Counted from the stretch's first letter, positions 25,709-32,059 are shown. The stretch is 32,059 nt of DNA from an uncultured Prevotella sp. (GCA_900557255.1 USSA01000018.1:1-32059); one strand, 5' to 3'. Notes: generated by a model not told the origin, from the letters alone. A program made the numbers and translations.

Positions 25709-26218
25709 ATGAGATATATAATATTATTATTTGCGCTCACCCTCAGCATAGCTAAGGCAAGCGCCCAGGATGTATTAAACGAGGTGCTCCGCACTTCTGA
25801 TGCAATCATCAACGACACCACGAAGAGCATGGACGAGCGCCGTACAGCCCTCTTCAAGTTTGACGCAATGACCTACATGCGCAGCAAGATTCTGCCACCG
25901 TATGTAATGCTCGACAAGAATCTGAGCAAGGACACCTTGAACGTAAAGGTTCGCTATCTCAACGAGCAGGCCTACGCCATGAGCGTTTATATTACACTCT
26001 ATCAGAGGCGACTGAAGGAGGCTTCAAACAAGAACAAGCCGCTCGTAACCCAGTTTTTCAAGCAGGCAACCATCGACCACAAGGCATTTAAGGATGCAGA
26101 TACAGAGTTTACCCTGGCTTATTACAACACCCCGGATGTTCCTACTCCATTCTGCCTCGACTGCGATTGGGTTTCAACCTTGGCTTTTATCCGCAGCATC
26201 GACTGGTCAAAGCTTTAA
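25709..26218 (+). CDS. Small exported protein of unknown function
   Basis: From the ATG at 25709 the protein is 169 residues with a clear signal peptide (MRYIILLFALTLSIAKASA, cleavage before QDV). An earlier in-frame ATG at 25685 would add eight residues (MIINNFRK) ahead of the signal peptide and is less likely. The mature part is mostly helical and charged, with two close Cys residues near the end (FCLDCDW), and has no domain I can name. It is the last gene of the rsmG unit and is followed by a terminator 38 bp on. Confidence 0.8.
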   Translation: MRYIILLFALTLSIAKASAQDVLNEVLRTSDAIINDTTKSMDERRTALFKFDAMTYMRSKILPPYVMLDKNLSKDTLNVKVRYLNEQAYAMSVYITLYQRRLKEASNKNKPLVTQFFKQATIDHKAFKDADTEFTLAYYNTPDVPTPFCLDCDWVSTLAFIRSIDWSKL

Positions 26219-26256
26219 GAACGTTTTCAGTCAGAAAATATATAAAAACAGATTAG

Positions 26257-26285
26257 CAGCATCCCTTATGCAGGGATGCTGTTTG
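26257..26285. terminator. Terminator between convergent genes
   Basis: A 9-bp stem CAGCATCCC/GGGATGCTG (26257-26265 and 26273-26281) with loop TTATGCA is followed by TTTG on the plus strand. On the minus strand it is followed by a T-run near 26249-26245, so it can also end the accessory-island transcript. Confidence 0.75.
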
Positions 26286-26286
26286 T

Positions 26287-26847
26287 CTATAGGATGGTTA
26301 TCCAGATACTTTCGTCTCGGTCGCGCGCCGCTGTCATGGCGTTGATAAGCCGCTGCAGCCAGATACGGGAGTTCACCACCATGCCCTCGAACTTGTTCTC
26401 TCCAACAAGGATGCAGCCTTGTGTGTCGTCAGGATAATTGCCTGCATGGATGCGGATGCCCTCGAAATTCGGCACACCAAACACCAATGGCAGCCAACGC
26501 TTGAATCTTGGCGAATACGATATGACCACGGGATATGATCCCTCAGGAATGGCCGTATGACCAGGTATCTTACGAGCCTTCACGCCGCTCTTGCGGCTAT
26601 AGCGGGCATCCACTTCCTCTGGCTTTAGCTTGATGCCCAACAGATTTCGCCATGTAGGCTCCATGGTATCACAGAGATATGTATCTTTGGACAACAGCTG
26701 GCTGTCAAAGGTATGAACCAATTTGCACTTGTCGTCTTTCTTCTTGCCGGGCAACGAGTTACGAATTACACTTGCATCGGTCAGCAGATAGAGTCTGCCG
26801 ATGGTATAAGTTCCCTTTTTAGCTATACGCTTTAATACTATTTCCAT
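26287..26847 (-). CDS. DUF5675-type protein
   Basis: The 186-residue protein has no signal peptide. The central part reads [16 protein letters not shown] (about 99-114) and then [19 protein letters not shown] (131-149). The order H134-x-GN, Asp-Thr, G144-C145 resembles the His/Cys arrangement of L,D-transpeptidase-like catalytic folds, and the overall pattern matches DUF5675, found in phages and mobile elements of Bacteroidota. A cell-wall role is inference. It starts 24 bp after the primase-like gene and is probably co-transcribed with it. Confidence 0.75.
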   Translation of the reverse strand: MEIVLKRIAKKGTYTIGRLYLLTDASVIRNSLPGKKKDDKCKLVHTFDSQLLSKDTYLCDTMEPTWRNLLGIKLKPEEVDARYSRKSGVKARKIPGHTAIPEGSYPVVISYSPRFKRWLPLVFGVPNFEGIRIHAGNYPDDTQGCILVGENKFEGMVVNSRIWLQRLINAMTAARDRDESIWITIL

Positions 26848-26871
26848 TTTGTTTGAATGTTAAGTGTTAAA

Positions 26872-29430
26872 CTATTTTGCGTTGAAACATCTCAGGTCGA
26901 GTCCGTCAGAACGGAATAATAGCTTCTTAAAACTGAATAACTGAATACTGAACACCTTTCCGCCCTGCTTTCCGTCAGCTCCGTCGGCATTTACTCCCTT
27001 CGGAGGAATTTTCTCGATATAATGGCGGTTCACCCAGTTTCTCAGCATCGTCACCGTACCCTTCTTTCCGAAGTCGTTATGCAGACGTACCATTTCAGCC
27101 TGTGCATAAGTGAAGGTGTCAGGCAATTGCTGCAGCAGGTTGGCTGGTCCTCGCTTGCTCGATTTCTCTCCTATCTCATTAGCCTTGGCTATGCCTGCAC
27201 CAAAGAAAATCATCTTGCACCACAGGTCGTAGCTCTCGCTCCATCTGATGAACTCTTCTATTTCGGGTTCCCATTTGCAGCCGTTTGCCACGTATAGCAC
27301 GCAAGCCTTGAGAAAGGCAATTACGTTGCCACGGAAGGAGAGATTCTCAAACACCCTGTTTTGCGACATGCGCGAAAAGTCGGCGTTCTCATCCTTCAAC
27401 TTTTCTGCCAGGGCGAAAGCCTCAGCACAGTCTATCCTACCCGACGCCTTGCACAGATTCTCTATGTACGGTCTGAGCGCCTCCCTGAAGGCATCGTCAT
27501 ATTCGCCGTATACTGGCATTTCGGCACCGATTTCCCGCTCTGGGATGGTACAGAAGTTGATGCGGCTGATAGGTCCGTCGGTGAGCACCTTGGAGAAATA
27601 TCGCTGCCCCAGTTGGACGGTGGTCGATGCATTCCAGTTGAACCGGATGGTGATGCGCTCGGTGATACTCGATGTGCCCACGCGGGTCTGGCCGTATGAG
27701 TTCCCAGGATCAAAGGCAAGGCACATGATCTTGAACTGCTGGTTGCCTTGCCCCTTGAGGGCGTCGAACTGATTTATCTCGTTGAGCGTTGTATAGAGGA
27801 AATGCTCCTGAGCCTCAGCCGTGCGCATCACGAATGCCGGGTTGGTCATATCGGCGTCAATCTCCTGGATGATGAGGTTTTCCGGACGCTTGCGCTTATC
27901 CTTGTTGGCACCCTTACGTGTCACCTCCTCTTTCCATTCCTTCTCCCGTTGCAGGTTCTCATGGTCGCGCTGTCTGATGTCCTCCATAATCATGTTGATA
28001 GGCATCTGCACACAGTTCTTGCCTGCGCCCGTACCCGCCAGCAGACAGCACATCAGGGTAGCCTCGTGCTCCACATTGTCGATATACTTGAAGGTGGTCT
28101 TGCAGAGGTGTGTAGCAAGTGGCGGGAAGATGGCGTGTGCCACGGCTGGCTTGTATACGTCCGGGGTCTTTGATAGCAGCAGCTCCACGAGTTTTGGGAG
28201 ATGTTCGGGCATCGGAGGCGGAGTTAATTTATCATCTTCCGCATTGGAATCCGTGCCACCTTCGGAACCCACGGAACTTACGGATTTGAATGCCACGGCA
28301 TCCTTCTGGGAGGACTTCTCTGCCTGGGCATTGATGCGGATTACGGCTTGCGACATCGGCTTCGAACTGTCACCATATTTCGCATAAAAATCGTGGATGA
28401 GCTGCTGGCAGTCACGTTCCTGCGAGAAGGCAGGCATCTTCTGCGCCACCACCGCCTTCAGTTCGTCTTCAGGCATCACTCTCGATGCGCCTGCGCTCAT
28501 AATCGCCAGGAGCGATGAGTGGCGCGAGCCTGGGGTGTTGATGTCTACGTCCTTCAGACCTGCCGCATTGCGGAAGAGGTCGAAGGCTGCTAGGTTCTTG
28601 CCGGTTGCCTCTGCCCCAGCATCCTGATGAGCTCCAGCAGGGCTGAGATGAGCAGCATGAGCAGCATTGCTATCACAAGGTTGGGCAGGCTGAACAGCAG
28701 AGCCAGCAGAAACAGCGTGATGGCTGTCAGAGCCCGAAAGTCGATGGTCTTGAACATTTTGTTGAGTGTTGAATGTTGAGTGTTGAATGTTGAATGGTTG
28801 GGGCTGAGTGCCCTGTTGCTGTCTTCCGTCGATAGTGAGCCCACGGTCCAGGTAGGCTTGTCTGCGCTTCTTCAGCTCTTCCTGTGGCAGCACCTCGTAC
28901 CAGTGGGGCGAGCGATAGATTTCTGACGCCTTGTCGGTGATGAAGAGCATGCGTTCTGGCGTGATACAGCTCTCGTCGTAGGGCACGCCCAGCGCCTCGC
29001 AATAGGCTCGCTGCGTCTCCTCGATAGTCATACCGATGGGCATGCGGATGTCGATGTGCAACTTCTTGCGGGCTGAGTACTCCAGGTGCAGCAGGGCTCC
29101 GTTCCAGATGGTGTCGCTACAGTTCAGCTCTCGTGCCTTCTCTATCGCCATGTCCACATATTCCTTGTCGTCCACGTCGATGGTGGTTTGGAAGAGGAAG
29201 CTTTCGGGCATGGCATTTTTTTGCGAGCGCCTGTTGTCTCGGAACTGGTAGTAGTGAGCGCAGCGGAAGGGAAGCTGCTTTTTCAGTTCATCGTTTCCCC
29301 CACGGATGGCAGCTACCAGGTCTGCCATCCAGGGATAAGCGATGGTCTTGTCGTAGACCGAGAGTGGCTGGGAGCTTACGCTCCCCTTATTGCCATTCTT
29401 GTACGGATTATATGCTATAATATGTTCCAT
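26872..29430 (-). CDS. VirE_N / DUF3987 primase-helicase-like protein with internal heptamer repeat
   Basis: From the ATG at 29430 the protein has 852 residues. The open frame extends upstream to 29523, but that part is only translated heptamer repeat, so 29430 (MEHIIAYNPYKNG) is the better start. Residues about 35-190 are the BT4734-like/VirE_N domain (FRCAHYYQFRDNRRS; FQTTIDVDD; LHIDIRMPIG). About 212-224 is encoded by five heptamers (PFNIQHSTFNTQQNV), and about 225-280 is an Ala/His/Ser-rich stretch overlapping another ORF. A helical domain (about 282-345) precedes the DUF3987 ATPase region, with a P-loop AGTGAGKN around K471 in which Asn replaces the usual Ser/Thr. Such proteins are found in Bacteroidota mobile elements and are thought to act in element replication. 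It is the middle gene of the island operon. Confidence 0.82.
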   Translation of the reverse strand: MEHIIAYNPYKNGNKGSVSSQPLSVYDKTIAYPWMADLVAAIRGGNDELKKQLPFRCAHYYQFRDNRRSQKNAMPESFLFQTTIDVDDKEYVDMAIEKARELNCSDTIWNGALLHLEYSARKKLHIDIRMPIGMTIEETQRAYCEALGVPYDESCITPERMLFITDKASEIYRSPHWYEVLPQEELKKRRQAYLDRGLTIDGRQQQGTQPQPFNIQHSTFNTQQNVQDHRLSGSDSHHAVSAGSAVQPAQPCDSNAAHAAHLSPAGAHQDAGAEATGKNLAAFDLFRNAAGLKDVDINTPGSRHSSLLAIMSAGASRVMPEDELKAVVAQKMPAFSQERDCQQLIHDFYAKYGDSSKPMSQAVIRINAQAEKSSQKDAVAFKSVSSVGSEGGTDSNAEDDKLTPPPMPEHLPKLVELLLSKTPDVYKPAVAHAIFPPLATHLCKTTFKYIDNVEHEATLMCCLLAGTGAGKNCVQMPINMIMEDIRQRDHENLQREKEWKEEVTRKGANKDKRKRPENLIIQEIDADMTNPAFVMRTAEAQEHFLYTTLNEINQFDALKGQGNQQFKIMCLAFDPGNSYGQTRVGTSSITERITIRFNWNASTTVQLGQRYFSKVLTDGPISRINFCTIPEREIGAEMPVYGEYDDAFREALRPYIENLCKASGRIDCAEAFALAEKLKDENADFSRMSQNRVFENLSFRGNVIAFLKACVLYVANGCKWEPEIEEFIRWSESYDLWCKMIFFGAGIAKANEIGEKSSKRGPANLLQQLPDTFTYAQAEMVRLHNDFGKKGTVTMLRNWVNRHYIEKIPPKGVNADGADGKQGGKVFSIQLFSFKKLLFRSDGLDLRCFNAK
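28590..28757 (-). CDS. 55-codon hydrophobic ORF overlapping the primase gene in another frame
   Basis: Starting with ATG at 28757 and ending in TAG at 28590, this frame encodes a polar N terminus (MFKTIDFRA), a strongly hydrophobic stretch from about residue 9 to 44 (one long or two short membrane helices with a Pro at 25), and a basic tail (QRQPART). Codon use is natural (CTG, ATC, GCC), whereas the primase frame over the same DNA gives a low-complexity Ala/His/Ser sequence. The start codon lies 3 bp after a five-copy heptamer repeat. It may be a real small membrane protein, or the C terminus of a slippage product of the primase gene. Confidence 0.45.
   Translation of the reverse strand: MFKTIDFRALTAITLFLLALLFSLPNLVIAMLLMLLISALLELIRMLGQRQPART
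28761..28795. repeat. Five-copy heptanucleotide repeat inside the primase ORF
   Basis: Five contiguous 7-bp units (GTTGAGT or GTTGAAT on the plus strand, starting at 28761, 28768, 28775, 28782 and 28789) lie within coding sequence. Seven is not a multiple of three, so any change of one unit shifts the reading frame. Confidence 0.92.
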
Positions 29431-29433
29431 CGT

Positions 29434-29575
29434 TCTTGAATGTTGAATGGTGAATTTAATGTTGAATGTTGAGTGTTGAATGTTGAATTTTATGTTGAAT
29501 GTTGAATTGCCTAACGGTCGCAAGGGCGCTAGCCTAATTCAACATTCAACATTTAACATTCAACATTCAATATTC
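29434..29575. repeat. Heptamer arrays in inverted orientation, forming a long hairpin
   Basis: GTTGAAT-type units fill about 29434-29508 and ATTCAAC-type units fill 29536-29575. The arms 29471-29508 and 29536-29575 are complementary apart from a few mismatches or wobbles and a 2-nt bulge, around a 27-nt GC-richer loop. The block lies between the primase start and the upstream gene and provides that gene's last four codons. Confidence 0.85.
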
Positions 29576-29949
29576 TCCTTGAATCCGGCAATCAGTTCCT
29601 TGTGCTCTACCTTGAGGTAGCGCAGCATGTCCTGCTTGTCCAGGTCACGGCTGAAGGTATAGTTCACCTGCACCGTGCGCTTGGTGGTGCGCACCACGGC
29701 ATGCTTGGTCTTGAAGATTTCCTCGAAAAGCTTCTCGCCCGTACGCTCGTAAGGCTTGAAGTCGAACTCATCGCCTCCCCTCTCGCCAGAGCATACCATT
29801 CTGCCCGGTATCACCTTAGGCTGTTCGCAGATAACCTCGGTATCGTTCCATGGTGCCTTGCGGAAGGCGATGGTACCGTTTTCCTCACTGATGATGGCTC
29901 CGTCCACCTTCTGGGCGTTGAGGAGCTACTTCTTTGTTGCTTGTTTCAT
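29560..29949 (-). pseudogene. Small gene with an in-frame TAG at codon 8
   Basis: The frame starts at the ATG at 29949 and reads MKQATKK, then TAG (29928-29926), then continues openly as LLNAQKVDGAIISEENGTI and on to a TGA at 29560, 129 codons in all. The long downstream part has no ATG near its beginning; only a GTG at 29907 could restart it, giving 115 residues. The product has no domain I recognise; it is acidic to neutral and beta-like, ending in KENIEC from the repeat. A single C-to-T change (CAG to TAG) would explain the stop. It is therefore probably a nonsense-broken gene, unless translation restarts or the stop is read through. It is 33 bp after the upstream gene and 129 bp before the primase start. 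Confidence 0.6.
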
Positions 29950-29982
29950 AATCGTAACAACTTGTTTAAAAGATGAATAATG

Positions 29983-30513
29983 TCAGTTGATTCTCATATC
30001 GTTGATATACAGACCGTCGGCAGCATATCGGATGTCCATCGGTTTTTCCAAAGGGTCATAACAGACTCTTTTCATCATGACACACTCATAATGCCAACAT
30101 CTGTCCTCGTCCTCCATCACATGCTGGATAAAATCCTTGACCCACTTGTAAAACAACTTACGCTCAGGATCTTTCGAACAGCCTATGGTCATATCTCTCA
30201 CCACCTGAGAATCTACGAATATCATACTTCTCCAAGCTATTCTACAATTTCGTTCCACCTTGTCAGCATTGTCAAAGAATTCACCGAAAAACAAACGTTT
30301 TTTATATTTCTTCGGAACCTTTTTGGTTTCCGCTTCCACATATATTTCGACTACTTTCCCCTCCGTGTCGGCTAATACTGGGAACAATTTATCTCTGCCA
30401 ATATCAGTGATGGCAACCAGGTCATCGATGCAAAAGAACAATCCTTCGCCGTTGTTCACCACTCTCAATCCGCCATACTGCGGATGATAAAATACATAAG
30501 CATTTTCTGCCAT
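29983..30513 (-). CDS. Unrecognised island protein (weak Bro-N resemblance)
   Basis: The 176-residue protein has no signal peptide or membrane segment. Its first 50 residues (YHPQYGGLRVVNNGEGLFF followed by IDDLVAITDIG) faintly resemble the Bro-N domain of phage antirepressors, in which a small beta sheet is followed by helices. The rest is basic (VPKKYKKRLFF) and then Trp/Cys-rich (CWHYECVMMKRVCYD). I cannot assign a function. It is preceded by a -7 element and a terminator-like hairpin, and it begins the island operon with the broken gene, the primase-like gene and the DUF5675 gene. Confidence 0.6.
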   Translation of the reverse strand: MAENAYVFYHPQYGGLRVVNNGEGLFFCIDDLVAITDIGRDKLFPVLADTEGKVVEIYVEAETKKVPKKYKKRLFFGEFFDNADKVERNCRIAWRSMIFVDSQVVRDMTIGCSKDPERKLFYKWVKDFIQHVMEDEDRCWHYECVMMKRVCYDPLEKPMDIRYAADGLYINDMRIN

Positions 30514-30590
30514 ATCAATATATCATATTAAAGGGTTGGACTGCGAGTTATTCGCCAGATTTCAGTTTCAGGAACGGTACCGGATTCCTA

Positions 30591-30636
30591 TAAACAAAAA
30601 ACGCCCGCAACCAGACTTTACTTGTCTGATTACGGG
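30591..30636 (-). terminator. Terminator-like hairpin in the leader of the island operon
   Basis: On the minus strand a 13-bp stem with two G-U pairs (30636-30624 with 30616-30604) and a 7-nt loop is followed by CGTTTTTTGTTT. It begins within a few bases of the predicted transcription start, so it would end transcripts after about 40 nt or act as an attenuator. Confidence 0.65.
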
Positions 30637-30638
30637 TG

Positions 30639-30646
30639 CAAAGATA
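30639..30646 (-). promoter_or_regulatory. Promoter -7 element of the island operon
   Basis: TATCTTTG followed by C on the minus strand matches the -7 consensus. Transcription would start near 30632, 119 nt before the ATG at 30513. The -33 region is only a weak match. The remaining sequence between 30514 and 30708 shows no gene. Confidence 0.6.
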
Positions 30647-30708
30647 AGGCAAAAACACCTTTGGGAAAAATAGGAAAAATAGGATTAATATTTATCCCAT
30701 AAAAAAAA

Positions 30709-31311
30709 TCATCTATGGGCAAAGAAATCAGCCACTTTATCATCCATTTCTTGATTTTTTATGTCCTCACAATGATTGAAGACATTGTTGAACGATTTTA
30801 TCGTAACTTCTTTTCGTATATGGCAATCCTCAGTAAGAAATCTATAAATGGCATTGGCACTGACGATGTGCTGCGGTGCCAAGATCCCCCTTCTTCTCCA
30901 ATATCTGATAAACGCAAATATTGCGATATTCATTGGTGAAGACTTGCTAGCACTGGTAGACATAGAATTTAGGCCATTTAGGGTGAGAAATTCTATAAAT
31001 AAAGAGGCTTGCTCGGCGGTCGTCTCTTCATCTTTTAAAGAAGATGCTTCATCAGACACAAAAAGGTATTCTTTTTTTCGGCCGATTCTGATACCATTAT
31101 CCAATGGTTTTCTATTCCTTTGCTCCAGGTATTCATAATAGCCATCCAGAGTGGCGATATAAGCATCAAGCCTAGGAAGTTCAGCTTCAACCAAATGATT
31201 GTCTATTCTGTTAAAGGTCTCCAAGTATCGACGTAATACGAGTACATCATGATAATCTCTTTCCTGCATGGCAACATCTACCAGTATGTGTACGTGTATG
31301 CTCATATCCAT
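30709..31311 (-). CDS. Unrecognised island protein
   Basis: The protein has 200 residues from the ATG at 31311, or 198 from the ATG at 31305 (MSIHVHILVDV), whose ATGA overlaps the stop of a short upstream ORF. It is soluble and helical, with charged central residues (LDNGIRIGRKKEYLFVSDEA, about 71-90) and a C-terminal part (IYRFLTEDCHIRKEVTIKSF, about 153-172) that looks like a DNA- or RNA-binding helical region, but no family can be named. It ends just upstream of the promoter for the next unit, with no clear terminator. Its AT content is higher than that of the core genes. Confidence 0.55.
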   Translation of the reverse strand: MDMSIHVHILVDVAMQERDYHDVLVLRRYLETFNRIDNHLVEAELPRLDAYIATLDGYYEYLEQRNRKPLDNGIRIGRKKEYLFVSDEASSLKDEETTAEQASLFIEFLTLNGLNSMSTSASKSSPMNIAIFAFIRYWRRRGILAPQHIVSANAIYRFLTEDCHIRKEVTIKSFNNVFNHCEDIKNQEMDDKVADFFAHR

Positions 31312-31445
31312 AGGAGGGAACGCCTCAAATTGTAAGTATACTCAATATACTTGCTGTTGCCATCCAATTGAATGACCACGCAAAAAAGGCCGAATCGGCC
31401 ATACTTCAGTATCAAGCGCAAGAGCTTGATTATAAATCTCCCCAT
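31302..31445 (-). CDS. Possible 47-codon upstream ORF coupled to the next gene
   Basis: The ORF starts at the ATG at 31445 and ends in a TGA at 31304-31302 that overlaps the ATG at 31305 of the following gene (ATGA). The product is basic and hydrophobic (MGRFIIKLLRLILKYGRFGL), ending in NLRRSLLWI. The same frame is open upstream to 31523 without another ATG. The overlap suggests translational coupling or a leader peptide. It is too short for a family assignment and could be chance. Confidence 0.35.
   Translation of the reverse strand: MGRFIIKLLRLILKYGRFGLFCVVIQLDGNSKYIEYTYNLRRSLLWI
31334..31430 (-). promoter_or_regulatory. Run of four hairpins, one terminator-like, within the upstream ORF
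   Basis: On the minus strand the order is: ATCAAGC/GCTTGAT (31430-31411), ATACT/AGTAT (31412-31401, overlapping the first), GGCCG/CGGCC (31400-31388) followed by a TTTTTTG tail (31387-31381), and AAGTATA/TATACTT (31352-31334). The third has the form of an intrinsic terminator. All lie inside the possible 47-codon ORF, upstream of the 200-codon gene. Confidence 0.5.
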
Positions 31446-31704
31446 AATTCGAAATTTATAATAGTTAGTAAAAAAGTTCTTTGTCGCTCGTTCCTTAGTA
31501 GAGGACGTTAGAATTTGTTTGTGCTAACAATTTTGCTGGTACAAGCAAATGCCAGGAGAGCTATAAGGGAATACACCCTTAGGGGACAGTTGGTCTCCGA
31601 TTTCATCATATTTTACTTTTTTTTTTAGGTATTTATTTATAGATTAGAATTAGCCCCAAAATGAGTTCGCTAACACATAGTGAGGCGGAAAAACTCACTT
31701 ATAT
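31446..31704. other. Gene-poor spacer of unknown nature
   Basis: No convincing gene is present. A 33-codon minus-strand ORF (31609-31508) encodes a hydrophobic segment with a Cys (LIALLAFACTSKI) that resembles a lipoprotein signal but has no body. There is a small hairpin AAGGG/CCCTT at 31566-31581 and a T-run near 31617-31626. The block may be a degraded repeat or mobile-element remnant. Confidence 0.3.
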
Positions 31705-32059
31705 TTACTTCATAAAAGCCAGCAAGTCCTTTCCCTTATGCATAAGGTTGAGAACCACTGCGGCTTGCATTCCGTAAATTTTCTTATATACCACATAGGC
31801 ATGGAGGTGGGCATTGAAGGGTCTTTGGTTATCTGTTGCGCCATTGCCCTTGCACTTATCTATGATACGACGATGGTGGTCCCAAGGAATAAGAAAAAGC
31901 AATTTGAAATCGTCCGCAGTTTGCGGACAATTTGCCTGTAATGGTGCATAGAGCTCATATAAGTAGCCATTGGTGGCACATGACGCTTTGAGGCGATGGC
32001 TGTAGAACCGGTCGCAATTTGCGACCAGTTCTCCTTTATCTTGATGTTCTATATTATCT
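31705..32059 (-). pseudogene. DUF1016 (YhcG-like) fragment, running off the window edge
   Basis: The frame is open from the window end (codon at 32058) to the TAA at 31705, about 117 codons. The segment DDFKLLFLIPWDHHRRIIDKC resembles the DUF1016 N-terminal domain, where an IPWGHH-type motif followed by KC is typical. Farther on, QAAVVLNLMHKGKDLL corresponds to the usual WSRxVLLN region, but the expected FYxRKT helix and Trp are missing and the protein stops soon after, without the nuclease-like C-terminal domain. It is therefore probably a truncated or decayed member. DUF1016 proteins are PD-(D/E)XK-related and linked with mobile elements. The start lies outside the window. Confidence 0.5.

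Noticed and set aside
29431..29523. Upstream extension of the primase ORF
   Set aside because: The extra 31 residues (NSTFNIKF-type) are translated heptamer repeat, and the ATG at 29430 gives a natural N terminus.
31508..31609. 33-codon ORF resembling a lipoprotein signal peptide
   Set aside because: No mature protein follows, there is no promoter, and the surrounding DNA looks like spacer; kept only as a note under the gene-poor region.

Overview
The window looks like a chromosome segment from a gut or oral Bacteroidota of the Prevotella/Segatella type. The signs are a complete Bat (Bacteroides aerotolerance) gene set, several promoters with the Bacteroidota -7 motif TAnnTTTG (TATCTTTG at 2085, TACCTTTG at 22132, TAACTTTG and TATCTTTG on the minus strand near 22050 and 30640), weak Shine-Dalgarno signals, and spacers filled with 7-bp microsatellites. 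No rRNA, tRNA or CRISPR array was seen. Genus is an inference; no database was searched.

Layout. (1) 1-1016: the 3' end of a pyruvate:ferredoxin oxidoreductase gene, closed by a terminator. (2) 1017-2267: a 1.25-kb stretch without a convincing gene, holding a REP-like structure, a 160-bp inverted repeat built from GGTCAT words, and the promoter and structured leader of an ABC-F gene. (3) 2268-3905: an ABC-F ATPase, ending at a bidirectional terminator that also closes the opposing strand. (4) 18978 down to 4040, minus strand: eleven co-directional genes with short gaps: moxR, DUF58, a membrane-anchored BatD-like partner, batA, batB, batC, a fused batD-batE, a PAP2 phosphatase, queA, a second ABC-F ATPase and an exported M13 metallopeptidase. 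(5) 21995 down to 19167, minus strand: HAD phosphatase, panB and an MFS transporter, ending in a strong terminator. (6) 22182-26218, plus strand, divergent from (5): rsmG, an MBL-fold hydrolase, ruvC, a ModF-like double ATPase and a small exported protein.

(7) 26287-32059, all minus strand, is an accessory island: a DUF5675-type protein, a large VirE_N/DUF3987 primase-helicase-like protein, a small gene broken by an early in-frame TAG, two unrecognised genes, a possible short upstream ORF, and a DUF1016 (YhcG-like) fragment running off the edge. It is rich in heptanucleotide repeats. One five-copy heptamer lies inside the primase ORF, immediately upstream of a 55-codon hydrophobic ORF in another frame. 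Loss of one heptamer would join the N-terminal primase domain in frame to that membrane segment. This slippage arrangement is the most unusual feature of the window.

How the genes work together. MoxR AAA+ ATPase, DUF58 and the BatA/BatB von Willebrand factor A proteins with BatC/D/E form an envelope-associated chaperone or stress system known from Bacteroidota; the sequence does not show its target. Region 6 carries translation and DNA-maintenance genes. The island's primase-helicase, DUF5675 and DUF1016 pieces suggest a resident or decaying mobile element. No integrase or attachment site was found.
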